A stretch of DNA of 22,165 bases from Bacillota bacterium (lineage in GTDB: Bacteria > Bacillota > Clostridia > Acetivibrionales > DTU013), in assembly GCA_023415815.1 (NCBI GenBank), contig JAEZJL010000182.1, forward strand, positions 1-22,165, written 5' to 3'. The stretch's first letter is position 1. The number at the start of each line of letters is the position of its first letter. Under the pieces are notes generated by a model. That model was not told the origin of the DNA and did not search any database. It was given only the letters and a program-made list of their open reading frames with translations. Positions 14,550 to 21,798 of this stretch are shown in pieces. The position numbers and the translations under genes are program-made.

Positions 14550-15437
14550 TTAGTCCAGCTCCAGCTCCCTAACAAACCTGTCCGCCGCAGCCGAGAGCCA
14601 TACGTTTTTCAATTTTACAAAGCCAAGGCTTCTTGAGGGTATCTTTTCGCTGAGTCTTATTTCAAAAATCGTCCCCTTGGCAAGCTCTTCCTCTGCAAAA
14701 TTCCTTACGACGCATGAAATCCCCAGTTCCCTTCTGGCAAACTGCACCAGGAGGTCGCTGGTCGCGAGCTCTATTTCCGGAGTCAGGACGCAGCCGTGTC
14801 CCCTGGCAAAGGCGTCGATATACCTCCGCGTGCTCGTAGCCTTCTCGAGCAGGAGGACGGGGTAGGAGCAAAGCTCCTTCAGGGATATTTCCCGTTCCGA
14901 AAGCTCCCTGTACCTTCCGCCTGCGATAAAACAGTCGCGTATCTCCATGCACTCGGTCACCAGCAGGCTTTCGTCCTCCTCCAGCGGAAGGCTTACCACT
15001 CCGAAGTCTATGCTCCCCTTCTTTAAAAGACGGATGGTCTCGGGGGTCGCACCGTTCGTAACATGCAGCCTTACTCCCGGATATCTCCTGTGAAATTCCT
15101 CGAGGTACGGCAGCAGGTAGTACTTGCAGGTCATGTCGCTTGCGCCTATATTGATTTCTCCGCTTATCAGGTTTTTCATCTCGGAGAACTTTTTTTCACC
15201 CGAGGCGATGAAATTGACGGCAGGCTCGATGTATTTAAGAAGCGCCTCCCCTTCCGCGGTGAGGCTTATCCCTTTCTGCGTCCTGAAGAAAAGGCTGCCG
15301 CCCAGCTTCTGCTCAAGCTGCCTGATCGACTGGCTCACGGCGGGCTGCGATATGAAAAGCCTCCGCGCCGCCCTCGATATGCTGCCTTCCCTGGCAACAT
15401 GAAAAAATACCCTGTAAAGCTCAAGATTAATATCCAT
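14550..15437 (-). CDS. LysR-family transcriptional regulator
   Basis: 295-aa DNA-binding regulator. Residues about 1-60 are the LysR winged helix (ELYRVFFHVAREGSISRAA, then SQPAVSQSIRQLEQKLG and FFRTQKGISLTAEGE), joined by a linker helix to a periplasmic-binding-like effector domain (GEINIGASDMTCKYYLLPYLEEF; GSIDFGVVSLPL; ELGISCVVRNFAEEEL). The start is set at 15437 because AAGGAAGG lies 5 nt upstream and the family N-terminus begins there; the longer frame to 15473 would run into the operator. It is divergent from the PurA-like gene across 101 bp that contain an inverted repeat, the classic arrangement in which a LysR protein controls its neighbour and itself. The effector cannot be predicted; a purine- or aspartate-related metabolite is a guess. 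Confidence 0.93.
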   Translation of the reverse strand: MDINLELYRVFFHVAREGSISRAARRLFISQPAVSQSIRQLEQKLGGSLFFRTQKGISLTAEGEALLKYIEPAVNFIASGEKKFSEMKNLISGEINIGASDMTCKYYLLPYLEEFHRRYPGVRLHVTNGATPETIRLLKKGSIDFGVVSLPLEEDESLLVTECMEIRDCFIAGGRYRELSEREISLKELCSYPVLLLEKATSTRRYIDAFARGHGCVLTPEIELATSDLLVQFARRELGISCVVRNFAEEELAKGTIFEIRLSEKIPSRSLGFVKLKNVWLSAAADRFVRELELD

Positions 15438-15459
15438 ATAAGCCTTCCTTATATATTCC

Positions 15460-15483
15460 ATAAGTAATATCAATTTTACTTAT
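15460..15483. promoter_or_regulatory. inverted repeat, likely LysR operator
   Basis: ATAAGTAA (15460-15467), an 8-bp spacer, and TTACTTAT (15476-15483) form a perfect 8-8-8 inverted repeat. The right arm overlaps the -35 hexamer of the purA-like promoter. The word CCATAAG occurs beside the left arm (15458-15464) and again at 15486-15492, giving extra half-site-like copies. Size and position fit a LysR binding region. Confidence 0.6.
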
Positions 15484-15503
15484 ATCCATAAGCAAATTAT
15501 ACT
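15475..15503 (+). promoter_or_regulatory. promoter of the purA-like gene
   Basis: TTTACT (15475-15480), 17 bp, TATACT (15498-15503). The predicted start is about 15510 and AAGGAGGT follows at 15523-15530, 8 nt before ATG at 15539. The weak -35 overlapped by an inverted repeat suggests a promoter that needs an activator. Confidence 0.6.
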
Positions 15504-15538
15504 GGATATGTAATCAGTGCACAAGGAGGTTAGTAAAT

Positions 15539-16807
15539 ATGGTAAATGCGGTAGTGGGTCTAAACTGGGGGGATGAGGGCAAGGGAAGGATCGTCGACTA
15601 CCTTGCTTCAAGGGCGGACTGCGTTATACGCTTCCAGGGCGGCGACAATGCGGGACACACCATTATGAACGGCTTTGGTAAAACCGCGCTTCACAATTTC
15701 CCGTCAGGCATATTCAACGGCAATTGTCTGAATATTATAGCTCCGGGCTCGGTGATAAATCCGGAATCGTTCGCCGCCGAAAAGCGGGAGCTGGACTCCA
15801 GAGGCGTCTGCACGGATAACATCATCATCTCGGACAGGTCGGTCATTATCCTTCCCTTCCATATCCTTCTGGATCGTCTTGAGGAGGAAAGGCTGGGAAA
15901 AAGAAAATATGGCTCTACGCTGAGCGGCATTGCTCCGGTATACGGTTTAAGGTACATGAAAAAGGGCATCCAGGCAGGCGAGCTCCTCCACCCCGCCTAT
16001 CTTGAGGAACACGCCGGAGCGGTCCTGGAGTATGTAAATGCCGTCATCAAAGGGGTTTATGGCTCCGAGCCGGTAAAGCTTACCGATGTCCTGGAATGGC
16101 TGGAGTTCCACGGAAGGACATTAAAACCCCTGATAGCCGATATCGGTCCGATTATAGACAAGCTCCTTCTTGAGAATAAAAGTATAATCCTTGAGGCACA
16201 GCTGGGAGCTTTGAGAGACATAACCCATGGTATATACCCCTACACCACTTCCTCCTCCACCCTTGCAGCTTACGCCTGCGCCTCTGTCCCAATCCCCCCT
16301 TCGAGCATCGGAGAGGTCATAGGAGTCACAAAGGCGTATTCGACCTGTGTGGGTGAAGGCCCGTTCATAACCGAAATGGAGCCGGCTCAGGCAGAGGCCT
16401 TAAGGAACAAAGCGGGCGAATTCGGGGCCAAAACCGGGCGTCCCCGGAGGATAGGGCACTTCGACGCCGTGGCGGCCGCATACGGCTGCAGGCTGCAAGG
16501 CGCCACAGGCATTGCTCTCACCTGCCTGGACGTGCTGAGCGGCATGGGAGAGCTGAAAATATGCATGGGATACCGGACGGGAGGCGGCGTTATCGGTTCG
16601 TTTCCCGTCAATCCGGCGCTGGAGGCCGCCGAGCCTGTTTACGAGACGCTCGAGGGCTGGGAGGAGGGCATCTCAGACGTAAGATGCCTGGAGAAGCTGC
16701 CTCCGGCCGCCAAAAGCTATATGGAAAGAATAGAGCGGCTCACCGGAGTCAAAATCAGGTATGTCTCGGTGGGGCCTGCAAGGGAAGAAATGTTCGAAAT
16801 AATATAA
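15539..16807 (+). CDS. purA: divergent adenylosuccinate synthetase (PurA-like)
   Basis: Family reaction: IMP + aspartate + GTP to adenylosuccinate, the first step from IMP to AMP. 422 aa, normal length, and the fold is intact: GLNWGDEGKGRIVDYLA (7-23; catalytic Asp12, Lys15), QGGDNAGHT (33-41; catalytic His40), YPYTTSSST (233-241), KAYSTCVGEGPF (265-276), TGRPRRIGHFD (299-309). Several normally invariant sites differ: QGGHNAGHT has Asp36 for the first His; the GTTGRGIGP loop that contacts IMP reads GSTLSGIAP (125-133); EGAQGxLLDIDHGT reads EAQLGALRDITHGI (219-232); the TKLD guanine-recognition motif reads TCLD (Cys329 for Lys); STGPDR reads SVGPAR (410-415). It may therefore use another base or nucleotide donor, or be a slow or specialised paralogue. 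AAGGAGGT precedes ATG. It is divergent from a LysR gene and followed by a remnant of a PRPP-synthetase-like gene. Confidence 0.8.
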   Translation: MVNAVVGLNWGDEGKGRIVDYLASRADCVIRFQGGDNAGHTIMNGFGKTALHNFPSGIFNGNCLNIIAPGSVINPESFAAEKRELDSRGVCTDNIIISDRSVIILPFHILLDRLEEERLGKRKYGSTLSGIAPVYGLRYMKKGIQAGELLHPAYLEEHAGAVLEYVNAVIKGVYGSEPVKLTDVLEWLEFHGRTLKPLIADIGPIIDKLLLENKSIILEAQLGALRDITHGIYPYTTSSSTLAAYACASVPIPPSSIGEVIGVTKAYSTCVGEGPFITEMEPAQAEALRNKAGEFGAKTGRPRRIGHFDAVAAAYGCRLQGATGIALTCLDVLSGMGELKICMGYRTGGGVIGSFPVNPALEAAEPVYETLEGWEEGISDVRCLEKLPPAAKSYMERIERLTGVKIRYVSVGPAREEMFEII

Positions 16808-16820
16808 ATGAGGTAAACAT

Positions 16821-16991
16821 ATGATTAATACTGAGAGCACCGGCAGCAATTTCCGGAAAGTGCCCCATGGCCCGCTCGGACTCATAACGCTTGAGGGAAG
16901 CCGCGAGCCGGGCAGATCGCCCCGATCCTTTTATATCTCCTTTAAGGCTGTGCTTTCTGCTATACTCCTGCGTCTCAGCTTGTGTATGTAA
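16821..16991 (+). pseudogene. 5' remnant of a PRPP-synthetase-like gene
   Basis: 13 bp after the purA-like stop, TGAGGT (16809-16814) precedes an ATG at 16821 that opens a 56-codon frame. Its first ~28 residues, with FRKVPHGPLGLITLEG, look like the N-terminus of the long clostridial ribose-phosphate pyrophosphokinase homologues (a short lead, then GPLGIIxLxGCxELGxK). After LEGSREPG the similarity is lost and the frame reads backwards into the 3' end of the MFS gene until TAA at 16989. I infer that a prs-like gene once stood downstream of purA and was cut by a rearrangement near 16900-16930. The alternative is a chance short ORF; the family match is from memory and needs a database search. Confidence 0.4.
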
Positions 16992-18163
16992 ATCCAGAAG
17001 AAAAACGGCGGGATGCACAGCATAATGGGGCTTAGCATCAGATAGAGCCTGGAATACCCGAACATCGGGATGCACAGGCCGATGACAAAAGCGCCCAGGC
17101 CGGAGCCGATATCCATGGACGTCATATAGGTCGCGATTGTGACGCTGACGCGGTTCACAGGGGTTTTCCGCACGGCGATCGCCTGCAGGCTGGGGGTTAT
17201 GAAGCCGGTGGAGGCCCCGATCAGCACGCCTGACAGCAGCATGACGGAGGTCGTCCGCGCAAAGCTCAGAAGCACCAGGCCCACCGAAAGCACAGCGTAG
17301 CTTGAAAACACCAGCAGATTTTCCCCTATCCGCCTTGAAATCCTTCCGGACATCAGCCGGGTAAAGACCGCAAACATTGCCAGCAGCAGGAAGTAATATG
17401 CGCTTACGGCAAACAGGTCCAGGCTGTTGGCGTATGCCACGACGAAGGACACGACGCTGGAATAGGCCCCGGTCAACAGAAGCGCCGCGCAGCACAGGGG
17501 CAGGACGTCAACCTCGATATAATTGCGTATATGGAAGCCCTCCGCCGGAACGGGCTGTGGCGTTTCAGCCCTGAGCTTGCCTGCTTCTATCTTTTTCGTG
17601 TCGACGAAGAACAGCAGCAGGATGCAGGGCAGAAACGCCAGGCCGCAGAACAGGAACATCCCGTGGTAGTCCCAAGCCTCCAGGATGTTGACCCCTATAA
17701 ACGGCCCGATCGCCCAGCCAACCATGGCTACAGTCGTCAGATACGCAATGCCCTCGCTTTTGCGGGACTGAGGCAGGAAGCGTATGCCGATCGACATGAG
17801 GGAGGTGTTGGCTATGGCGTAGCAAATGCCGCTGAAAAACCGTATTCCCAGAGTTATCGTTATGTTCGCCGTCGTCAGGTACAGGACATACGAAAGCAAA
17901 AAAAACAGGCAGCTCAGCTTAATGGTTTTATTGATGCCGAGGAGCTTTTCCAGCCTTGCCATATGGATGCGAAAGAGTATGCATGCAATGGAAAAGACCG
18001 TGTTTGAAAAACCCGCCAGCTGCGTCGGGCCGTTCAGTTTTTCCATTATATACATGGGGAAAAACGATTGGGTGAGCGCGAACGGAATAAATATCAGCGT
18101 CATTGCTATCAGCGTCAGGAGATAGGACTTTGTCCAGAGCTTTTCCGAATATGTTTTTTCCAT
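16931..18163 (-). CDS. major facilitator superfamily transporter
   Basis: 410-aa membrane protein with twelve predicted hydrophobic segments in two halves separated by a charged loop (about residues 190-215, DTKKIEAGKLRAETPQP). The first half shows SFFPMYIMEKLNG and an FFSGICYAIANTSLM segment, the second SGVLIGASTGFITPSLQAIAV and MTSMDIGSGLGAFVIG, the typical helix 4/5 and 10/11 patterns of drug or metabolite efflux MFS proteins. Substrate unknown. ATG at 18163 is chosen; the frame extends to a TTG at 18193 but that adds only 10 poor residues. The ribosome binding site is weak (AAGTG). Its 3' end abuts the purA/prs remnant, which suggests a rearrangement junction there. Confidence 0.9.
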   Translation of the reverse strand: MEKTYSEKLWTKSYLLTLIAMTLIFIPFALTQSFFPMYIMEKLNGPTQLAGFSNTVFSIACILFRIHMARLEKLLGINKTIKLSCLFFLLSYVLYLTTANITITLGIRFFSGICYAIANTSLMSIGIRFLPQSRKSEGIAYLTTVAMVGWAIGPFIGVNILEAWDYHGMFLFCGLAFLPCILLLFFVDTKKIEAGKLRAETPQPVPAEGFHIRNYIEVDVLPLCCAALLLTGAYSSVVSFVVAYANSLDLFAVSAYYFLLLAMFAVFTRLMSGRISRRIGENLLVFSSYAVLSVGLVLLSFARTTSVMLLSGVLIGASTGFITPSLQAIAVRKTPVNRVSVTIATYMTSMDIGSGLGAFVIGLCIPMFGYSRLYLMLSPIMLCIPPFFFWIYIHKLRRRSIAESTALKEI

Positions 18164-18204
18164 AATATCACTTGTATGAAAGTAAAGTGTCAAGTTGTCG
18201 GTCA

Positions 18205-18257
18205 GGCAGCCGGCACTTCTTTTTTTCCATCCTTCTTATTTTAATAAGCAGGCTGCC
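18205..18257. repeat. nested inverted repeat in the ABC operon - MFS gap
   Basis: Outer arms GGCAGCC (18205-18211) and GGCTGCC (18251-18257) enclose inner arms CTTATT (18235-18240) and AATAAG (18243-18248). There is no T-run on the minus strand, so it is not a standard terminator. It is the only structure seen in the 200-bp gap between the permease operon and the MFS gene and could trim or protect the operon mRNA end. Confidence 0.4.
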
Positions 18258-18362
18258 GGGCACAGAGCCTTATGGCCGGGTAAGCGAGCCCTTTTGCCGG
18301 GACCCGCCCCCGTGATAAAGTCTCAAGGGCGCAGGACTTCTCGCGTATCCGGCCTCCCGGGC

Positions 18363-19214
18363 CTATCCTTTTATGGCTGCCGCCGCCATACCCTTTATGA
18401 AATACCGCTGGAAGAAGAGGAAGAGCAGCAGCAGAGGGATGATGGTCACGGTGGAGCCGGCAAAGACCATCGTCCAGTTTGTCGTATAGTCCTGGCCCTT
18501 GAAGCTGTATAGCGCGGTGATGATCGTGGTGTGTTTGTTCCCCAGGAACAGCAGGGGCATCAGCAGGTCGTTCCAGACCCAGGTGGCGCAGAACACGATG
18601 ACTGAAACCATGGCGGGCTTCAGGAGCGGCAGTATGATTTCAAAAAACGTCCTGATCTTCCCCGCCCCGTCTATGAGCGCGGCTTCGTCCAGCGAGCGCG
18701 GTATGGAGCCGATAAAGCCGACAAACATCATTGTCGTAAAGCCGGAGTACTGGGCAATATACACAAGGATCGCCCCGAACAGGGATCCGGTGAGCCTCAT
18801 GTCGCTCATCATCTTGTACAGGGGGATCATGATCATAAAAAAGTTGATCATCATCCCGAAAAGGAAATAGATATAGAAATATTTTGTCCACTTTGCCCGG
18901 CTGCGGGCGATCGCATACGAAGATACGGACGATATGAGCAGCACCCCGCCGATGGCGCACACGACGATGACAAGGCTGTTGATAATCGGCGTCGGCATTT
19001 TCATCTGCTGCCAGGCCTTGGCTATGTTTTCCCAGGCAATCCTGGCCGGCAGGCCGTAAGGATTTGCATTGAATTCCTGCTGTGATTTGAGTCCGATCAT
19101 GAGCAGCAGATAGATGGGTATGGTGTTTATCAGTACGAGCGCCCACACGAAGAGCTCAAAAGAGAATTTCCCGAATATTTTGAGAGGCTTGATGCGCCTG
19201 AGTCCGCCCGTCAT
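18363..19214 (-). CDS. carbohydrate ABC transporter permease, MalG-type
   Basis: One of two membrane subunits of a CUT1-type sugar importer. 283 aa with six hydrophobic segments. The conserved cytoplasmic EAA loop is EAALIDGAGKIRTFFEIILPLLKP (20-residue core EAALIDGAGKIRTFFEIILP), which docks the ATPase. It ends in FFQRYFIKGMAAAAIKG, the classic tail of this family. The ATG overlaps the stop of the upstream permease by 4 bp (19211-19214), so the two are translationally coupled. No ATPase gene is adjacent; CUT1 systems of Gram-positives often share one encoded elsewhere (MsmK type). Confidence 0.95.
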   Translation of the reverse strand: MTGGLRRIKPLKIFGKFSFELFVWALVLINTIPIYLLLMIGLKSQQEFNANPYGLPARIAWENIAKAWQQMKMPTPIINSLVIVVCAIGGVLLISSVSSYAIARSRAKWTKYFYIYFLFGMMINFFMIMIPLYKMMSDMRLTGSLFGAILVYIAQYSGFTTMMFVGFIGSIPRSLDEAALIDGAGKIRTFFEIILPLLKPAMVSVIVFCATWVWNDLLMPLLFLGNKHTTIITALYSFKGQDYTTNWTMVFAGSTVTIIPLLLLFLFFQRYFIKGMAAAAIKG

Positions 19215-20101
19215 AATTCCACCTCTTTCTTTCTCAGGGATACCGCCTGGATAATCGAAACGACCGCGGTGAACAGGAAGAGCACCAGGCCGATGGCCGT
19301 GGACATCCCCATCCGGGAATAGGAGAAGGCTTCGTTGTAAGTGACCGTAGCAATCGTCTGCGTGGCATTTGCCGGTCCGCCCTGGGTCATGATGAACACG
19401 GTCTCAAAGGTCCTGAGCGATATGATCGTGGTCTGGATGATGTTTATCGTAAATGCGGGAGCTATCAGCGGCAGGGTAATATTGAGGATCTGCCTGAGCT
19501 TTCCCGCTCCGTCTATCGTCGACGCTTCTATTATGTCGGCCTGTATATTCTGCATTGCTGCCAGGAATATCACCATCTGCAGTCCGAACGATTTCCACAC
19601 GTTGACCCATGCTACTGAAAAAACCGCAATATTCAGGTTCCCCAGCCAGTCGATCTTCCATGCGCCAAGGCCCAGGGCTTCCAGTATCTCGTTGATTACG
19701 CCGAAATCGTAGTTGAACATATACGACCACATATAGGATGTGACCAGAGGGCTTAAAACAATCGGAATAAAAAGCAGGGTACGGAGTATGTTCTTTGTCC
19801 TGATGCTGCTGTCTAGAAAGAGGGCGAAAATCAAGGCGATAAGGTTCTGGAGTATAACTGAGAATATTACTATTTTTAAGGTATTGATTATTCCGGAGCT
19901 CAGTCTTTCATATGTGAACAGCTTAATGAAATTTTCCAGACCGATGAAATTAATTTCCGGGGTAGCTCCGTTCCAGTTCGTCATGGACAGATAGAACGCG
20001 CTTAACATCGGATAGATCAGGAACATGGTATATATGATAAAATTGGGAACGACGAACTTAAAATAGCTTCTGCCGAAGCTCTTCCCAAGCCGACTAATCA
20101 A
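19211..20101 (-). CDS. carbohydrate ABC transporter permease, MalF-type
   Basis: Partner membrane subunit of the sugar importer, 296 aa, six hydrophobic segments. The N-terminus has YFKFVVPNFIIYTMFLIYPML, the loop FIGLENFIKLF is typical of MalF/UgpA-like permeases, and the EAA loop reads EASTIDGAGKLRQILNITLP. TTG at 20101 is preferred because GGGAGG (20111-20116) is then 9 nt upstream; the TTG at 20110 directly abuts that site. It is separated from the binding-protein gene by two hairpins, which probably set the lower permease-to-binding-protein ratio seen in such operons. Confidence 0.94.
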   Translation of the reverse strand: MISRLGKSFGRSYFKFVVPNFIIYTMFLIYPMLSAFYLSMTNWNGATPEINFIGLENFIKLFTYERLSSGIINTLKIVIFSVILQNLIALIFALFLDSSIRTKNILRTLLFIPIVLSPLVTSYMWSYMFNYDFGVINEILEALGLGAWKIDWLGNLNIAVFSVAWVNVWKSFGLQMVIFLAAMQNIQADIIEASTIDGAGKLRQILNITLPLIAPAFTINIIQTTIISLRTFETVFIMTQGGPANATQTIATVTYNEAFSYSRMGMSTAIGLVLFLFTAVVSIIQAVSLRKKEVEL

Positions 20102-20126
20102 GGCACCCAACCTCCCTTCTATGGAT

Positions 20127-20187
20127 TTGGGGTAAAAGCCCGCAAGTTTTTACCCCAATCGCTGACCGGGACTTCCACAGAGTCCCG
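20127..20187 (-). promoter_or_regulatory. two stem-loops between binding-protein and permease genes
   Basis: Minus-strand order: first CGGGACT/AGTCCCG (20181-20187 with 20167-20173, 7-nt loop), then an 11-bp stem TTGGGGTAAAA/TTTTACCCCAA (20148-20158 with 20127-20137, 10-nt loop). Neither is followed by a proper T-run, so partial termination or protection of the upstream mRNA from 3' exonucleases is more likely than full termination. Confidence 0.65.
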
Positions 20188-20194
20188 TACTGAT

Positions 20195-21538
20195 TTATTT
20201 ACCGGCCGCTTCGTTCCAGGCCTTGTCCAGCTCCCGGAGAATATCCGCGGTAGCTTTCGCGCGGTCGGGATAGAACATCTGCTGGACCAGCGCATACATG
20301 GGCTCGGGATAGGGCATGCCGTCGGGCCACTTCTGCTGGAAGAGCGCCCATTCGGCGACCTTGCCGCCCGAATCCGCTACCGTCTTCTCGAATTCGATGA
20401 GGGATTCGTGAAGCGGAACCTTTACGTCCACAAAGGGCGAGGGCCCCTTGGTGCTGTTCAGGATCAGGTTCTGTTCGGGAGATAAGGTGAATGCGAGCCA
20501 TTCCTTGGCTTTATCAAGGTGCGGAGACTTGGCCCATACCGAGAAATCACCGGTGACCGAGGTGGAGGTGCAGGCCTCTTCGCCCGGATCGTTGATCGGG
20601 ACCCGCATCCCGCCGAACTCGAAGCCCTCGGGCTTGGCCTTCTGCATGGCGTTCAGCCCCCAGGTGCCGTTGAAGTAGCACAGGCTCCCGCCGTTGAGGA
20701 AGGACATCATCGCCTGCTCGTCCGAGGTGCTCACGGCGCTGGAGGAGAAGGTCCCGAGCGCAATCAGCTCCTTGAGCTTGTCAAACGCCGTCGCCCACCC
20801 CTTAGTCCCCTCAAAGGTCACGGTATTCTCGTGGCGTTTCACGCCCCAGTCGATATCGTCTCTCTGGACCGTAGTGGCAGCAACCTGCAGCACCCAGTGC
20901 AGACACATCCAGTTTTCCTTAAAGCCTGCGGCAATGGGGGTAACGCCCGATTCCTTGGCTTTCCGGATCATTTCGAGGAATTGCTGCCAGTCGGTGGGGA
21001 TCTGTAGACCCAGCTTTGCAAACATGGCCTTGTTGTAGTAAAGGGGCATGTACTGGTACTGAGCTGGCAGCGCGGCGATAATTCCGTTGTAGGTCCTGGT
21101 ATTCCGGATCATCTCGGGGCTCTGATAGCGCTCGATAACCTCCGTCAAGCCGGACAGGTCCGCCAGATGGCCCGCCGCGGCAAGCGTGGGCTGCGTCGAG
21201 GACGTGCACGCGAACACATCCCAGCAGTCGCCGCCGGCGAGCTTGGCCTTCAGAAGGGCGGAAAACTCACTCGTCGGATATTCTTCGATCTCGACCTTGA
21301 CGTTGGGGTTTGCCTTCATGTAATTATCCGCCAGAGTGAAGTATTCCGTCATACCGGTCATGACCGCCATCTTCAGGACGATTTCCTCCGCAGGGGGGGC
21401 GGAGGTATCCGAACCGGAGCTTGAGGCGGCTTTTTCGCCGCTGTCCGTCGCGGCCGGCGTATCCTGGCTGGCGGCGCAGCCCGTGAAGATGCTTGACAGC
21501 ATCAGAAAAGCAAGAATCAAAGCGATTGCCTTATTCAT
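20195..21538 (-). CDS. extracellular sugar-binding lipoprotein of ABC transporter
   Basis: Captures the substrate outside the membrane and delivers it to the two permeases. 447 aa. A lipoprotein signal peptide MNKAIALILAFLMLSSIFTGC (written as 20 residues plus Cys21) is followed by a Ser/Ala/Gly-rich linker (about 22-50), then a type 1 solute-binding domain: VLKMAVMTGMTEYFTLADNY, WDVFACTSS, PLYYNKAMFAKLGLQIPTDW, and FNGTWGLNAM, all typical of CUT1 binding proteins. The start at 21538 is chosen from GGAGGGTGA just upstream; the frame runs open to 21628 but those residues are not signal-like. The specific sugar cannot be read from the sequence; no glycosidase is adjacent, though an alpha/beta hydrolase lies upstream. 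Confidence 0.94.
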   Translation of the reverse strand: MNKAIALILAFLMLSSIFTGCAASQDTPAATDSGEKAASSSGSDTSAPPAEEIVLKMAVMTGMTEYFTLADNYMKANPNVKVEIEEYPTSEFSALLKAKLAGGDCWDVFACTSSTQPTLAAAGHLADLSGLTEVIERYQSPEMIRNTRTYNGIIAALPAQYQYMPLYYNKAMFAKLGLQIPTDWQQFLEMIRKAKESGVTPIAAGFKENWMCLHWVLQVAATTVQRDDIDWGVKRHENTVTFEGTKGWATAFDKLKELIALGTFSSSAVSTSDEQAMMSFLNGGSLCYFNGTWGLNAMQKAKPEGFEFGGMRVPINDPGEEACTSTSVTGDFSVWAKSPHLDKAKEWLAFTLSPEQNLILNSTKGPSPFVDVKVPLHESLIEFEKTVADSGGKVAEWALFQQKWPDGMPYPEPMYALVQQMFYPDRAKATADILRELDKAWNEAAGK

Positions 21539-21617
21539 ATTCACCCTCCATTTTTTTAGCCTATTGGCTCCAAGATATTCAGTTGCTTGAAAAATCAGAC
21601 GGATGTGCCTGGATACG

Positions 21618-21633
21618 GAATTATGCATAATTC
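21618..21633. promoter_or_regulatory. perfect 16-bp palindrome, possible operator of the ABC operon
   Basis: GAATTATGCATAATTC is identical on both strands. It begins a few bases downstream of the predicted transcript start of the binding-protein operon, a usual place for a repressor of sugar-uptake genes. Confidence 0.5.
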
Positions 21634-21643
21634 ATTGTATTCA

Positions 21644-21671
21644 TTATTACACCGGGCCACCGGATTTTCAA
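21644..21671 (-). promoter_or_regulatory. possible promoter of the sugar ABC operon
   Basis: Minus strand: TTGAAA (21666-21671), 16 bp, TAATAA (21644-21649). The predicted start is about 21637, leaving a leader of about 100 nt. The match is moderate. Confidence 0.4.
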
Positions 21672-21692
21672 CGTGACAAAATCCATAATAGG

Positions 21693-21714
21693 TGTACATT
21701 CCGCATAATGTACA
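21693..21714. promoter_or_regulatory. inverted repeat upstream of the ABC operon promoter
   Basis: TGTACATT (21693-21700), CCGCAT spacer, AATGTACA (21707-21714): perfect 8-bp arms. It lies about 20-50 bp upstream of the -35 element on the minus strand, so it could be an activator site; without a T-run it is not a good terminator for the hydrolase gene. Confidence 0.45.
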
Positions 21715-21798
21715 AGCCTCGCGGGTAAGGACGGCGAGCCGTGAACGCCCTTCGCTGGCATCCGCCCGCGCCGCGGTCTCGGCTTCCTCAGCCTGCCG

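Noticed and set aside
16755..17495. 246-codon open frame on the minus strand overlapping the MFS gene
   Set aside because: Shadow frame rich in Arg/Pro/Gly with no family features; the MFS frame is clearly the coding one.
18165..18193. TTGACA before the MFS gene as a promoter
   Set aside because: No acceptable -10 lies at 16-18 bp, and transcription would start at or inside the gene; the TTG is probably coincidental.
18167..18229. 20-codon leader frame before the MFS gene
   Set aside because: It ends just before the MFS ATG, but its ribosome binding site abuts the start codon and the peptide shows no attenuator or resistance-leader pattern.
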